From positions 3,620 to 67,619 of the forward strand of contig PAMQ01000012.1 of NCBI GenBank assembly GCA_002707365.1: 64,000 bases of DNA, written 5' to 3'. A model generated the notes under the pieces. The model saw nothing but the letters and a program-made list of their open reading frames with translations, had not been told where the DNA came from and did no database searches. Shown here in pieces: positions 36,678 to 46,590 of this stretch. How positions within the stretch are numbered: the stretch's first letter is position 1; the number at the start of each line of letters is the position of its first letter. This stretch comes from Trueperaceae bacterium. GTDB taxonomy: Bacteria; Deinococcota; Deinococci; Deinococcales; Trueperaceae. A program made the position numbers and the translations under genes.

Positions 36678-38000
36678 TTGGACTATCTACCTCACACCTT
36701 GGAAGACATCGAAAAGGCTCTCCGCACTGTCGGCGTCAGAGATGTTGAAGACCTTTTCTCGGACATCCCGAAAGCCCTCTCTAATCCGGAAATAAATCTT
36801 CCATCTGGGATGGACGAGGATAGTTTACTTCGGCACTTGAAGGAACTGCAGAACCAAAATAGAACTGACCAGCCTTGTTTTCTTGGTGGCGGTATTCGGC
36901 ATCATTTTTTGCCGAGTGTAACGCAACAACTTGCAAGCAAACCTGAATTCCTAACCGCCTATACTGCATATCAACCTGAAGTATCTCAGGGATTACTGCA
37001 AGCAACCTTTGAGTACCAAACTATGATGTCGGAACTAACCGGCCTCCCAATTTCTAATGCCAGTATGTATGACGGTGCACCGGCAACCGCTGAAGCAGCT
37101 CTCTTAGCGGCAAGAGCAACTAATCGTTCCAAGGTTTTGGTAAGTAGAGGTATCCATCCCGAAACTTTAGAGGTCTTAAAAACTTACTTAACACCCTTAA
37201 AGATATCTCTAGAGGTATTTGAGCTCGACGGCCTAACTTCTTCTATTCCAATTGTAGACAAAGACACAGCGTGCGTAATCGCTCAAAACCCCAATTTTCT
37301 CGGTTATTTAGAATCTGTACCCAATTTAGTAGAGGCCTCACATAAAATGGGAGCTTTATACGTTGCAGTATCAGATCCAGTTGCCCTCGGGATACTTAAA
37401 CCTCCTGGCTCTCAAGGAGCAGACATCGTCACAGGAGACGGCCAAACTTTAGGAAACCCCGTAATTTTCGGAGGACCAAGCTTTGGCTTTTTGTTAGTAT
37501 CTGAACGTCTTGTCCGGCAAATGCCCGGACGGGTGGTCGGCGAAACAGTCGACACCGAAGGACAGCGTGGATTCGTTCTTACTCTCCAAGCAAGGGAACA
37601 ACATATACGTAGAGGTAAAGCAAAATCTAATATTTGTTCAAATCATCAACTCACAGCATTAATGGCAACCATAAACCTCGCTGCTCTCGGGCCGCAAGGA
37701 CTCCAAGAAATAGCGGAACAAAGTGTACTGGCTGCCCATGAACTCGCAGATAAATTAAGTAGGGTTGGAATAACAGTAAGGCAGGAGTCAACCTTCTTTA
37801 ACGAATTTCTCATCGAAACGGAAACCTCTCCTTTAAAACTTCGCCAAGAATTTTCACTCAGAGGAATTAGCGCTGGAATTCCGGTTCCTCAGACTTTTAA
37901 TTTTGGTAATGCTTCGATCCTAGCGGCAACTGAATTGACCACTAAAGAAGATATAGACGCTTTGCTTAAAGCAATTACGGAAATCGAGTTATCTAAATGA
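36678..38000 (+). CDS. gcvPA: Glycine dehydrogenase (decarboxylating) subunit 1
   Basis: 440 residues, the N-terminal half of split P protein. Motifs: FLGGGIRHHFLPSVTQQLAS, TAYQPEVSQGLLQATFEYQT, SNASMYDGAPATAEAALLA, FGGPSFGFL, PGRVVGETVDTEGQRGFVLT and REQHIRRGKAKSNICSN. It lacks the PLP lysine, which is in GcvPB. TTG start two bases after the gcvH stop, with GGAGGA overlapping that stop. The split PA/PB form is common in Deinococcota, Firmicutes and archaea. Confidence 0.95.
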   Translation: MDYLPHTLEDIEKALRTVGVRDVEDLFSDIPKALSNPEINLPSGMDEDSLLRHLKELQNQNRTDQPCFLGGGIRHHFLPSVTQQLASKPEFLTAYTAYQPEVSQGLLQATFEYQTMMSELTGLPISNASMYDGAPATAEAALLAARATNRSKVLVSRGIHPETLEVLKTYLTPLKISLEVFELDGLTSSIPIVDKDTACVIAQNPNFLGYLESVPNLVEASHKMGALYVAVSDPVALGILKPPGSQGADIVTGDGQTLGNPVIFGGPSFGFLLVSERLVRQMPGRVVGETVDTEGQRGFVLTLQAREQHIRRGKAKSNICSNHQLTALMATINLAALGPQGLQEIAEQSVLAAHELADKLSRVGITVRQESTFFNEFLIETETSPLKLRQEFSLRGISAGIPVPQTFNFGNASILAATELTTKEDIDALLKAITEIELSK

Positions 38001-39475
38001 AAACTCTTCCACAGAAAAGATCCAATTTCGCTGGGGACTATGTTCCTCTAATATTCGAACGATCACGCCCGGGCCGAAGGGGTTCGCGACCACCGATAAG
38101 AAGAACGGGTAACGTCTCAGCATTGCTCGGTACCGACAACGTGCGGCAAACCCCACCCCGGCTACCAGAAGTATCAGAATTAGACCTAGTGAGGCACTAT
38201 ACGGCTCTTGCTCATAGGCAAATGAGTATTGACGGAAATCCGTATTTTTTGGGCAGCTGCACAATGAAATATAACCCTAAGGTCAATGAAGAAGCCGCCC
38301 GAATGTTTACCAAGCTACATCCTTATCAGGATCCTCACGAGACCCAAGGAGCCCTAAGGCTTCTTTTTAACCTACAAACCAGTTTGGCTGAATTGACTGG
38401 AATGAACGCCGTAACACTACAACCTGCGGCCGGCGCGCACGGAGAATTAACCGGCATGCTGATGATCAAGGCTTACCACCAGTCTAACGGTGAAGAGGAC
38501 CAAAGGCGAGTGGTTTTAGTGCCTGACTCTGCTCACGGCACCAACCCAGCAACGGCGACAATGGTTGGATATGAGGTCGAAGAAATACCGACGGATATTA
38601 ACGGTGAAGTCGACGTCGATCACTTTCTTTCGGCCTTAGGGCCTCACGTCGCTGCCATTATGCTTACCAACCCTAATACTGTCGGGATCTTTGAAACGAA
38701 GATAATGGAATTATCTAAAGCGGCGCACAGTTTTGGCGCCCAACTCTACTATGACGGAGCAAACGCCAACGCCATCGTAGGCAGAGCAAGACCCGGGGAT
38801 ATGGGCTTTGACGTTGTCCACCTAAATCTCCACAAGACTTTCACCACACCACACGGGGGTGTGGGTCCCGGAGCCGGCCCTGTTGGGGTAAAACGACATC
38901 TTAAGGACTTTCTCCCAACACCCATAATCGGTAAGAGAGATGGCCAGTTCACCGCGGATTACAGTGCGCCCCAATCCATTGGGCGCATGCGTTCCTTTTA
39001 TGGCAACTTCGGTAACCTTGTACGTGCTTACACTTATATTCGGGCGTTAGGTAAGGAAGGTTTAAGAGGAGTGTCCACCATGGCCGTCCTAAACGCTAAC
39101 TACCTCCGCGTTAAACTAGTAGAAGCCGGTTATGAAATCGCATTCGATCGAATAAACATGCACGAATTCGTCGCACGACCACCGTCTGGATTTAAAACTA
39201 TTGACATTGCAAAGGCAATGCTCGATTACGGCATCCACCCAATGACAGTTTATTTCCCATTAATTGTTAAAGAAGCAATGATGCTCGAACCTACAGAAAC
39301 GGAGTCAATCGAAAGCATAGACAGATACGCGGAAATAATGGGGAACATCTTACGAGAGGCAGAAGCAGATCCTGACTACCTTTCAACTGCGCCACACGCC
39401 ACACCGGTTCTGCGGTTAGACGAAGTCCGTGCCGCTAGGCATCCTAAGCTTCGCCATACCTTCCCGCCCCAATAA
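37997..39475 (+). CDS. gcvPB: Glycine dehydrogenase (decarboxylating) subunit 2
   Basis: 492 residues, carries PLP on the lysine of DVVHLNLHKTFTTPHGGVGP (~277). Other motifs: GSCTMKYNPKVNEEAARMFT, HPYQDPHETQGAL, QPAAGAHGELTGMLMIKAYH, PDSAHGTNPATATMVGYEV, YYDGANANAIVGRARPGDMG. Decarboxylates glycine together with GcvPA. ATGA overlap with gcvPA. Last gene of the operon; the L protein (lipoamide dehydrogenase) is not in the window. Confidence 0.96.
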   Translation: MKTLPQKRSNFAGDYVPLIFERSRPGRRGSRPPIRRTGNVSALLGTDNVRQTPPRLPEVSELDLVRHYTALAHRQMSIDGNPYFLGSCTMKYNPKVNEEAARMFTKLHPYQDPHETQGALRLLFNLQTSLAELTGMNAVTLQPAAGAHGELTGMLMIKAYHQSNGEEDQRRVVLVPDSAHGTNPATATMVGYEVEEIPTDINGEVDVDHFLSALGPHVAAIMLTNPNTVGIFETKIMELSKAAHSFGAQLYYDGANANAIVGRARPGDMGFDVVHLNLHKTFTTPHGGVGPGAGPVGVKRHLKDFLPTPIIGKRDGQFTADYSAPQSIGRMRSFYGNFGNLVRAYTYIRALGKEGLRGVSTMAVLNANYLRVKLVEAGYEIAFDRINMHEFVARPPSGFKTIDIAKAMLDYGIHPMTVYFPLIVKEAMMLEPTETESIESIDRYAEIMGNILREAEADPDYLSTAPHATPVLRLDEVRAARHPKLRHTFPPQ

Positions 39476-39560
39476 AAACGTGAACTCCAGCGCAAAGGCT
39501 AAAGCTTTTTCCAGCACTTCAATTAAACTTGTGGCGCACCGGATCTTTCAGAGTTAACTT

Positions 39561-39941
39561 TCACTGGCAGCTGGAAGAACCCTCACCATCAGGAGGGGCC
39601 TGACCGTCCGTCCTAAAGCTGTGTCCGCAACCACATGAACTTGTTGCGTTGGGATTGTTGACGCTGAAACCGCCACCCATTAAATTCTCGACGTAATCAA
39701 CTTCAGAACCACGAAGCAACGCCCAGCTCTTAGGGTCAATAACGACCGTAATTCCGCGGTCTTCAAATGTTTTATCCCCAACAAGCTTTTTATCGTCTAT
39801 CGCTAAACCATAACTATACCCACTGCAACCACCGGATTTAACGAAAACCCTAATCGCTGCATCATCTTTGCCGCTAGAATTCAAGAGCTCAGTTGCCCTG
39901 GTAGCAGCTGCGTCGGTAACCGTAAAATTTTCTGTTTCCAT
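39561..39941 (-). CDS. erpA: A-type iron-sulfur cluster carrier (ErpA/IscA family)
   Basis: 126 residues from ATG 39941, which has GGAAGG five bases upstream; a TTG at 39971 would add ten residues lacking family likeness. Carries an Fe-S cluster between the scaffold and target enzymes. Three conserved cysteines: [14 protein letters not shown] and the C-terminal [10 protein letters not shown] ~20-residue tail after the last motif is unusual and rich in Gly, Ser and Pro. Convergent with gcvPB. Whether it is ErpA or IscA cannot be decided here. Confidence 0.9.
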   Translation of the reverse strand: METENFTVTDAAATRATELLNSSGKDDAAIRVFVKSGGCSGYSYGLAIDDKKLVGDKTFEDRGITVVIDPKSWALLRGSEVDYVENLMGGGFSVNNPNATSSCGCGHSFRTDGQAPPDGEGSSSCQ

Positions 39942-40031
39942 CAGTACCTTCCCTACTCGGGACCTAGCCAATGCAATTACTATTCAAGTTATAGCACAAA
40001 GAGACAAAGCTTTACGTCAATATTTCAACAC

Positions 40032-40060
40032 TTGGCAGAATTAAAAGAAGTTGATATACT
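40032..40060 (+). promoter_or_regulatory. Predicted promoter of tRNA-Trp
   Basis: TTGGCA (40032-40037), 17-base spacer, TATACT (40055-40060), with the mature tRNA beginning 15 bases later at 40075. Each hexamer matches consensus at four or five of six positions. Confidence 0.7.
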
Positions 40061-40074
40061 CCTAATCCGCCCAT

Positions 40075-40150
<76 letters not shown>

Positions 40151-40275
40151 AAGAATTACTTTTAGACCAAATGGGTATTTACAAACTCAAGCACTTGCAT
40201 TAACATTTTCTTTGTCGAAATTGTCCCCATAGCCATAGTTTGGGGGTATTACGTAAACTGCAAGTTACCAGCAGA

Positions 40276-40314
40276 CTGAAGGCCGCTTTGTTCTAGGTCC
40301 CCTTCAGACCTTTT
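40276..40314 (+). terminator. Possible weak terminator after tRNA-Trp
   Basis: CTGAAGG (40276-40282) and CCTTCAG (40301-40307) form a 7-bp stem with an 18-base loop, followed by ACCTTTTCCCTTT. The loop is long and the T-tract is interrupted, so support is modest. Confidence 0.3.
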
Positions 40315-40385
40315 CCCTTTCGTGGTCTTGGATGATGGTTTCTATTCGCCAAATAGCTAGCAGCCCGTGCTAAGCTTTAGAGCGT

Positions 40386-41717
40386 ATGAAGGTAACATCT
40401 TTGCTCACTTTGCGCTGCATAATGTTCCTTATACCCATCGCTCTTGGGACGGTAGGTGCCCAAGAATCACCCCATAACGTTTGGATTATCCCTATAGATT
40501 CAGACATCACCCCAGCAACAGCCGATTTTGTTAATTCTCGAGTCCAGCTAGCTAATCAGGAACGACCCTTGGCCCTTGTGTTTGTCTTGAACACCAATGG
40601 CGGCCAGGTAACTTCAATGCAACGAATTGTCGACATTATTCTAACCACAGCTGAGGTCCCTACTATTGCAGTAGTAGAGAAGGCCTTTAGTGCCGGCGCT
40701 TTAATCGCAATGAGCGCCGAATACCTCGCAATGTTACCCGGATCCTCTATTGGCGCGGCTCTACCCATTGTTCCAACCTTAACTGGAGCTAAACCCGTCG
40801 AAGAGAAGTTTAACTCAGCTGTTCGCGGGCAATTTCGCAGCGTAGCTGAAGCAAGAGGCAGAGACCCACAGATAGCTGAGGCCATGGTTAATCAGAAATT
40901 CGAAATTCCTGGGCTTTCGACTAAAGATGAACTAGTGACATTGACCGCCTCGCAGGCAGTTACCTTTGGCATTGCTGATATCGAAGCCTTAACCCTGCGC
41001 GATGCACTCTCCGCTTTCGGTTATGGAGGTGTCACCATAATTACCTTGAGCCCTAACCTTACCGAGCGTTTGGGGATATTTCTTGCGAAACCACTGATCG
41101 CTGCAATTTTACTAGCTATCGGCGTAGCTGGTATTTTAATTGAATTTTTCACTCCAGGGTTTGGGCTACCAGGAGCCCTCGGCGTAATCAGCCTAGCCCT
41201 CCTTGGATTAGCAGCATTTGTAGCAACTCCAGCGAATCCTATCGACCTCATCCTCATAGTCCTAGGGATTTTACTCGTGGCCGTTGAAATACTAGTAATA
41301 CCAGGATTTGGCGTCGCCGGAATTCTCGGCATAACAGCAATAGTCGTCTCTGTTTTCAGGATTTTTCAAAATGATGCGGTCACAGTAGTTTCGGGCGCGG
41401 CGATCTTCGGGGCCTTAATCTTAGCCTTGGGATTTTGGTTCCTACCAAATACCCGACTCGGTCATACATTGATGCTTAGAACGCGCTTGAGAACACTTAC
41501 AAATACTGGGTCGGGACAGAAAACCCGTACCGTTGATAGAACCTCTTTAATCGGCCAGCGCGGTGAAGCCACATCTGACCTTCGCCCCGCCGGGGTTGCA
41601 CATTTTGATGGGAACCGTGTAGATGTAGTTACTGAAGGGGATTACATCTCGTCCGGCTCACCGATAGAGGTAACTTTCGTTGAGGGCAACCGCGTGATCG
41701 TACGGTCGGCCAACTAA
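40386..41717 (+). CDS. nfeD: NfeD-family membrane serine protease (long form)
   Basis: 443 residues. Signal peptide ~1-25; ClpP/SppA-like protease domain ~30-225 with the nucleophile serine in EKAFSAGALIAMSAEYLAM (~102) preceded by LNTNGGQV; four to five transmembrane helices ~235-365 (including FFTPGFGLPGALGV); C-terminal soluble OB-fold ~385-443 (GQRGEATSDLRPAGVAHFDG, NRVDVVTEGDYI). It likely acts at the membrane with the flotillin FloA encoded 37 bp downstream, a conserved pairing. ATG at 40386. Confidence 0.9.
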   Translation: MKVTSLLTLRCIMFLIPIALGTVGAQESPHNVWIIPIDSDITPATADFVNSRVQLANQERPLALVFVLNTNGGQVTSMQRIVDIILTTAEVPTIAVVEKAFSAGALIAMSAEYLAMLPGSSIGAALPIVPTLTGAKPVEEKFNSAVRGQFRSVAEARGRDPQIAEAMVNQKFEIPGLSTKDELVTLTASQAVTFGIADIEALTLRDALSAFGYGGVTIITLSPNLTERLGIFLAKPLIAAILLAIGVAGILIEFFTPGFGLPGALGVISLALLGLAAFVATPANPIDLILIVLGILLVAVEILVIPGFGVAGILGITAIVVSVFRIFQNDAVTVVSGAAIFGALILALGFWFLPNTRLGHTLMLRTRLRTLTNTGSGQKTRTVDRTSLIGQRGEATSDLRPAGVAHFDGNRVDVVTEGDYISSGSPIEVTFVEGNRVIVRSAN

Positions 41718-41754
41718 TCGTCATCATTTTATATAGGTACGTTAGGAGAATTTA

Positions 41755-42729
41755 ATGGAACCAACCGTTTTGATTATCGCCTTCCTGGCAATATTATTCT
41801 TTCTTATCCTATTCACAATAATCCCGGTAGGATTATGGATATCGGCCATCGCAGCCGGTGTCCGGGTGGGGCTATTTAGTTTGGTAGCAATGCGCCTGCG
41901 ACGCGTTCCTCCGCAAAAGATTATCCTACCCCTCATTAAGGCTGATAAAGCAGGTATCCCTGTTGGGCAAAACCAGTTGGAAGCTCACTATCTCGCAGGC
42001 GGGAATGTCGATCGAGTCGTTGATGCGCTAATAGCTGCTGATAAAGCAAGAATTCTACTACCCTTTGATCGGGCAGCAGCCATTGACTTAGCGGGAAGAG
42101 ATGTTTTAGACGCTGTCAAGGTTTCGGTCAATCCCCGCGTAATCCAAACACCCAACGTATCGGCTGTTGCTAAAGACGGCATTGAACTTATAAGTACAGC
42201 GAGAGTAACAGTCCGAGCCAACCTTGAGCGACTGGTGGGAGGAGCTGGTGAAGAAACAATCATCGCACGAGTCGGCGAAGGAATTGTATCTTCAATAGGT
42301 TCAACGGGAAGCCACAAAGCAGTTCTTGAAAATCCCGACACCATTTCCAAAACCGTTCTCGCTAAAGGATTAGACAGTGGAACCGCTTTTGAAATCCTTT
42401 CCATCGACATCGCAGACGTAAATGTCGGTCGGAACATTGGCGCAACTCTACAAACAGATCAAGCCGAAGCAGATAAGCAAGTGGCTCAGGCTAAGGCTGA
42501 AGAGCGACGAGCGATGGCGGTCGCAGCTGAACAAGAAAACCGTGCACTTGTCGAACAGATGAGAGCTAAGGTGGTTGAAGCAGAAGCCGAGGTGCCGAAA
42601 GCAATGTCGACAGCCTTCCAACAAGGAACCATGGGGGTAATTGATTATTACAATATCCAGAACATTCAATCGGACACCCAAATGCGTACCAACATTGCTG
42701 GGGCAACAAGCACCAATTTAGACGAATGA
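41755..42729 (+). CDS. floA: Flotillin-like SPFH membrane protein FloA
   Basis: 324 residues. N-terminal hydrophobic hairpin (~5-50), SPFH domain (~60-210) with [40 protein letters not shown] and [20 protein letters not shown], then an Ala/Glu-rich coiled coil (~235-290, with [20 protein letters not shown]). Matches the FloA/YqfA group, which organises membrane microdomains. The start ATG at 41755 has TAGGAG five bases upstream. Neighbour nfeD is its usual partner. The next gene overlaps its stop (ATGA). Confidence 0.94.
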   Translation: MEPTVLIIAFLAILFFLILFTIIPVGLWISAIAAGVRVGLFSLVAMRLRRVPPQKIILPLIKADKAGIPVGQNQLEAHYLAGGNVDRVVDALIAADKARILLPFDRAAAIDLAGRDVLDAVKVSVNPRVIQTPNVSAVAKDGIELISTARVTVRANLERLVGGAGEETIIARVGEGIVSSIGSTGSHKAVLENPDTISKTVLAKGLDSGTAFEILSIDIADVNVGRNIGATLQTDQAEADKQVAQAKAEERRAMAVAAEQENRALVEQMRAKVVEAEAEVPKAMSTAFQQGTMGVIDYYNIQNIQSDTQMRTNIAGATSTNLDE

Positions 42730-43361
42730 ACTGGGACAACCTATTAACACCACTTTTATTCTTCCTGTTCATTGGGGTTCCTTTATTGAATCGATTAAAT
42801 CGGAGTCAAAGAGGCGGACCTAAACCTGACCCCCAAGAACATACTGGCTCGCCTCGACCAGGCGCAACTAATCCTCTTGAAAGCAACTCCGATACCCAGA
42901 AGACTGAAGACACAAAAGAGCTTGAACCTGAGCTTTCGTACCGGTTAGAGGCTGCACGCCGACGCGTAGCGGAAGCAACGGCTCAAATGACTGCTCCACC
43001 TTCACCCCAAAAACAGTTCTCCTCACCAACCACCTCTCTTCCCAAGGCTCCTTCTGCAGTATTAACACCGGTCTCCCCCACCACCAATAAACTGGGAGAC
43101 CCACCCAAGGTTAGTCCCTCAGCTGACCAGGCTCTCGTTGTAAACCATGTCGACGATCTAAATTTTCGCAACACACTCCAGCCGGAGATACTCACCTCAA
43201 GACCTTCTACCACCACCGCCGTTAGCGAACGGAAATCCTCCCGACAATCATTCTTGGTATCAGGATCTAAAAGGCAGATCATTCAAGGGATCATCTGGAA
43301 ACAAATACTTGATGACCCATTATTCAAAACACCTCGGAGGGCTCCATTTCAACGACGCTGA
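42726..43361 (+). CDS. Hypothetical membrane-anchored proline-rich protein
   Basis: 211 residues, family not recognised. One hydrophobic segment near the N-terminus ([19 protein letters not shown], ~5-23), then a low-complexity stretch rich in Pro, Ser, Thr and Glu (~30-170), and a short basic, more ordered C-terminus ([20 protein letters not shown]) that may pair with a partner. ATGA overlap with floA and a two-base gap to phoH place it firmly in the operon. The C-terminal LxGIIWxxILxxP-like segment is the part most likely to be conserved. Confidence 0.7.
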   Translation: MNWDNLLTPLLFFLFIGVPLLNRLNRSQRGGPKPDPQEHTGSPRPGATNPLESNSDTQKTEDTKELEPELSYRLEAARRRVAEATAQMTAPPSPQKQFSSPTTSLPKAPSAVLTPVSPTTNKLGDPPKVSPSADQALVVNHVDDLNFRNTLQPEILTSRPSTTTAVSERKSSRQSFLVSGSKRQIIQGIIWKQILDDPLFKTPRRAPFQRR

Positions 43362-43363
43362 AA

Positions 43364-44263
43364 TTGAAACTTCGCAGCCCAGCTGAAGCAATTAGCCTGT
43401 TCGGACAAAACGACCAGATTCTAAAAGTCCTAAAGAACCGTCTTAATGCAAGCGTCGTTGCCCGAGGCGACGAAGTAAAATTAACGGGCGATAATGAGGA
43501 CGTAAAACAAGCAGCCCTCACCTTCCAAAACCTATTATCGACAATACGAGGTGGCGGAGAGCTCAGTATCACTGAGATCGAGCATGCTGATCTAGATAAC
43601 CTCGTAGCTCAAGCCGACGAGGATCCCCACCTACCAAAGCGTGCCCAGCCAAAAACCTCCGGGCAGAGACGTTACGTACGAGCCATACACCGAGGTTCCA
43701 TTACTTTCGGGATTGGTCCGGCTGGAACTGGTAAAACATTTCTAGCCGTGGCAATGGCAGTTCAAGCCTTAACTGAACGCCGCGTCAAACGCTTAGTACT
43801 TACCCGACCTGCGGTAGAAGCAGGTGAGCGCTTAGGTTTCCTGCCTGGCGACCTCCAAGCCAAAATTGATCCTTACCTCCGACCCCTATATGACGCTCTT
43901 TATGACATGCTTCATGCTGATAAGATGGACCAACTTATGGACCAAGGCGCTATCGAAATCGCCCCACTAGCATTCATGAGAGGCAGGACCCTAAACGATG
44001 CCTTTATTATCCTTGACGAAGCTCAAAATACTACGCAAGAACAAATGAAAATGTTTTTGACCCGCATGGGCTTTAACAGTAAAGTAGTTGTAACAGGCGA
44101 TGTAACACAAACTGATTTACCCGGGAACGTCCAGAGCGGACTCACAGATGCCGAAAATATCCTCAAAGGGATCGACGGTATAGAATTTTTATACTTTAGC
44201 GAGCAGGACGTCGTCCGTCACGCGTTAGTGGCAAGCATTATCAAGGCCTATGAAGCCACCTAA
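43364..44263 (+). CDS. phoH: PhoH-like ATPase (YbeZ/PhoH family)
   Basis: 299 residues. Small N-terminal KH-like region (~10-60) then a P-loop ATPase: Walker A GIGPAGTGKTFLAVAMAVQA (~115-134), RLVLTRPAVEAGERLGFLPG, Walker B AFIILDEAQNTTQEQMKMFL (~210) and KVVVTGDVTQTDLPG. PhoH proteins work with YbeY in RNA maturation; ybeY is two genes downstream here. TTG start at 43364 two bases after the previous stop. pgpH overlaps its end by 14 bases. Confidence 0.94.
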   Translation: MKLRSPAEAISLFGQNDQILKVLKNRLNASVVARGDEVKLTGDNEDVKQAALTFQNLLSTIRGGGELSITEIEHADLDNLVAQADEDPHLPKRAQPKTSGQRRYVRAIHRGSITFGIGPAGTGKTFLAVAMAVQALTERRVKRLVLTRPAVEAGERLGFLPGDLQAKIDPYLRPLYDALYDMLHADKMDQLMDQGAIEIAPLAFMRGRTLNDAFIILDEAQNTTQEQMKMFLTRMGFNSKVVVTGDVTQTDLPGNVQSGLTDAENILKGIDGIEFLYFSEQDVVRHALVASIIKAYEAT

Positions 44264-46190
44264 TAATAAAATTTGGGTGATTGGGCTATATTTTCTGTCC
44301 ACTCTATCTATTGCTGGACTTATTTATACTGTTCAGGACCGTAGTGAAAACACTTCTCTAGCAGAGGGTCAAAATAGCCCACTCACCTATACTGCACCAA
44401 GGGAAGTCTTAATTATTAACAAAATATCTACCCAACGGGCCCGGGAAACAGCACGATCCCAGATACCTACAATTTTTTCTGTAGACACCTCAACCGAACA
44501 GCTAGTAATTGAAGGTATTCTGTCCTCAGGCTTCAAAGCGGAGACTTACCTTCCTCTTTTAGAAGCCTATATGAGCCCAGATGGCGTCAGCAAAGACCAA
44601 ATCCCGGTACTCCTGGAAGCCGCAGTGGTAGGAAATACCGCTACGAAACGCGAGGACATCAGGCTGACGCTTAACCGTCTCCTTTTACCGACCTATCAAC
44701 CCAACCTCGAACTAACTGAAACAGCACGAGATGCTGCCGCTGCAGCGGTAGCGCCAATTATGACCTCCTTAAACGCCGGCCAGATAATCGTTCGTGAGGG
44801 CGAAATCCTTACAACCGAAACCCTCCGCGTTCTAGATAAAGTTGGTCTTTATAGAGCAGAGACTCAAGCCCTTAGACAGACCCTAACAACCTGGTTAACC
44901 GCAATCGCTGTAGCCGGCCTTTTAAGCAGCGCCGTTTTTTTCGGCCGTCGACATTTAGGCGCACTTGCTCCAGGTCAATTCTTTTTCTTGGTAATTTTGT
45001 CCCTTTTGCTCCTAGTCATCCAAACTTTCGTGTTCACCACATTAGAAGGGCTACTTATCATTGCCGTAGCTCCGGTACTCATCACCGTACTTGTTTCCGA
45101 GACCGTAAGTTTATTCTGGGGAGTTTGCCTTGCCGTAATTTCTTCATTCTTGATGCTAAACCCTTCATTAGAAACCCAGGTGAGCTTGGTAATACTCGCC
45201 GTAGCATCCGCCCTGCTAGTTCGACTATTACCCAACCGGCTTTCCCTTCTCATAGCACCCACCCTAGGAGGTGCCATTGCAGGATCCACCTACTTAGCGA
45301 TAACACTACTTACAGGCGGGACACCAATTATTGCGGCATTTTTACCAGCCCTTTTTATTTTTGTTGGAGGGTTTATTAGCGGAATAACTGCCCTCGGTCT
45401 CCTCCCGATTGCAGAAAGTGCTTTTGGGTTCCTAACAAATTTCCGATTATTAGAACTCTCCAACCCCAACAGCCCCCTTTTACGAAGGCTTTTAACCGAA
45501 GCGCCAGGGACATATCAGCACAGTTTGGTTATCTCTACCTTAGCGGAGGCAGCAGTACAAAGTTTACAGGGAAATCAACTTCTTGCTCGGGTGGGGGCCC
45601 TTTATCACGATGTAGGAAAATTGAGGCGCCCCCGTTTTTTCATCGAAAATCAATTTTCTGAGGAAAACCCTCATGATCACATTAGCCCTCATCTGAGTTA
45701 TCTCATAATCACAAATCATGTCCGTGAGGGATTAGACCTTTTACGACGTTATCGCTTACCAAGAATCTTCAATACTTTTGTGGCACAACATCATGGGACA
45801 ACGGTTATTAGTTTTTTCTACAAAAAAGCCCTCGAGGAAAGTGAATCAACCGAAGAACTAAACTTTCGGTATCCGGGCCCTAAACCTGATTCTCTAGAGT
45901 CCGCAGTATTGATGTTAGCCGATTCCGTAGAGCCAGGTTCTCGCACTTTACAGAATCCAAACCCTTCGAATATTAGATCGCTAATAGACAAAGTATTCGA
46001 CCAACGTTTGCACGACAACCAGCTTTCCAACAGCCCGTTAACACTAAGGGACCTTGCGGTTGTTGCCAATTCGTTCGAGCGAACCCTAACCGCAATTTTG
46101 CATAAAAGAATTGCCTACCCGACCGCCGAGGAAATTAGGAGCCTTCGCCTTGATAGAAATTATAGACGAAACAAAAAAGTATCCAGTTAG
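44250..46190 (+). CDS. pgpH: 7TM-HD family phosphohydrolase (PgpH-like, cyclic-di-AMP phosphodiesterase)
   Basis: 646 residues. One N-terminal membrane helix (~8-25), an extracytoplasmic 7TMR-HDED domain (~30-205, with REVLIINKISTQRARETA), seven membrane helices (~215-400) and a cytoplasmic HD domain with PGTYQHSLVISTLAEAAV, VGALYHDVGKLRRPRFF (~450), HISPHLSYLII, AQHHGTTVISFFYKKA and MLADSVEPGSR. Family members cut c-di-AMP to pApA, controlling osmolyte balance and wall growth. Its stop overlaps the start of ybeY. Confidence 0.93.
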   Translation: MKPPNNKIWVIGLYFLSTLSIAGLIYTVQDRSENTSLAEGQNSPLTYTAPREVLIINKISTQRARETARSQIPTIFSVDTSTEQLVIEGILSSGFKAETYLPLLEAYMSPDGVSKDQIPVLLEAAVVGNTATKREDIRLTLNRLLLPTYQPNLELTETARDAAAAAVAPIMTSLNAGQIIVREGEILTTETLRVLDKVGLYRAETQALRQTLTTWLTAIAVAGLLSSAVFFGRRHLGALAPGQFFFLVILSLLLLVIQTFVFTTLEGLLIIAVAPVLITVLVSETVSLFWGVCLAVISSFLMLNPSLETQVSLVILAVASALLVRLLPNRLSLLIAPTLGGAIAGSTYLAITLLTGGTPIIAAFLPALFIFVGGFISGITALGLLPIAESAFGFLTNFRLLELSNPNSPLLRRLLTEAPGTYQHSLVISTLAEAAVQSLQGNQLLARVGALYHDVGKLRRPRFFIENQFSEENPHDHISPHLSYLIITNHVREGLDLLRRYRLPRIFNTFVAQHHGTTVISFFYKKALEESESTEELNFRYPGPKPDSLESAVLMLADSVEPGSRTLQNPNPSNIRSLIDKVFDQRLHDNQLSNSPLTLRDLAVVANSFERTLTAILHKRIAYPTAEEIRSLRLDRNYRRNKKVSS

Positions 46191-46590
46191 CGAAAGCTTG
46201 AAGCAAGCGGTCGGACTCTTCCTCGAAGAACTTGAAATGAGTAAACAAGATTTAACAGTTGTCCTTTGCGACGATAAGATGATGCAACAAAAAAACCTGA
46301 AGTTTCGTGGAATCGACAAGCCAACCGACGTATTATCTTTCCCGCTGTGCGAGCCTGAAGATACCTCCATGCCCTATGTCCATCATCTTGGCGACATAAT
46401 AATTGACGTTCAGATGGCGCAGCGCCAAGCGGCAAAGCACGGAAACACCCTCGACGAAGAAATACTGGTCCTTACCTCGCATGGGATATTACATCTCCTC
46501 GGTTATGATCACCCCTCTTCAGCAGAATGGAAAGACTTCCATCAGGCTGAGGAAAGAATATTAGCGATAGCAAAAAAAGAGCTCGCATGA
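46150..46590 (+). CDS. ybeY: Endoribonuclease YbeY (16S rRNA maturation factor)
   Basis: 146 residues from TTG 46150, which lies eight bases after AGGAG (46137-46141); longer frames would overlap pgpH further without a ribosome site. Motifs: VVLCDDKMMQQKNLKFRGID, KPTDVLSFPL, HLGDIIIDVQMAQRQA, and the zinc site SHGILHLLGYDHPSSAEW (~110-128; three His). Processes the 16S rRNA 3' end and acts in ribosome quality control. Overlaps pgpH by 41 bases and dgkA by 4. Confidence 0.94.
   Translation: MIEIIDETKKYPVSESLKQAVGLFLEELEMSKQDLTVVLCDDKMMQQKNLKFRGIDKPTDVLSFPLCEPEDTSMPYVHHLGDIIIDVQMAQRQAAKHGNTLDEEILVLTSHGILHLLGYDHPSSAEWKDFHQAEERILAIAKKELA

Noticed and set aside
39476-39560. Terminator between gcvPB and the convergent Fe-S carrier gene
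   Set aside because: The only stem, around AAAG/CTTT, is four base pairs; too weak to call.
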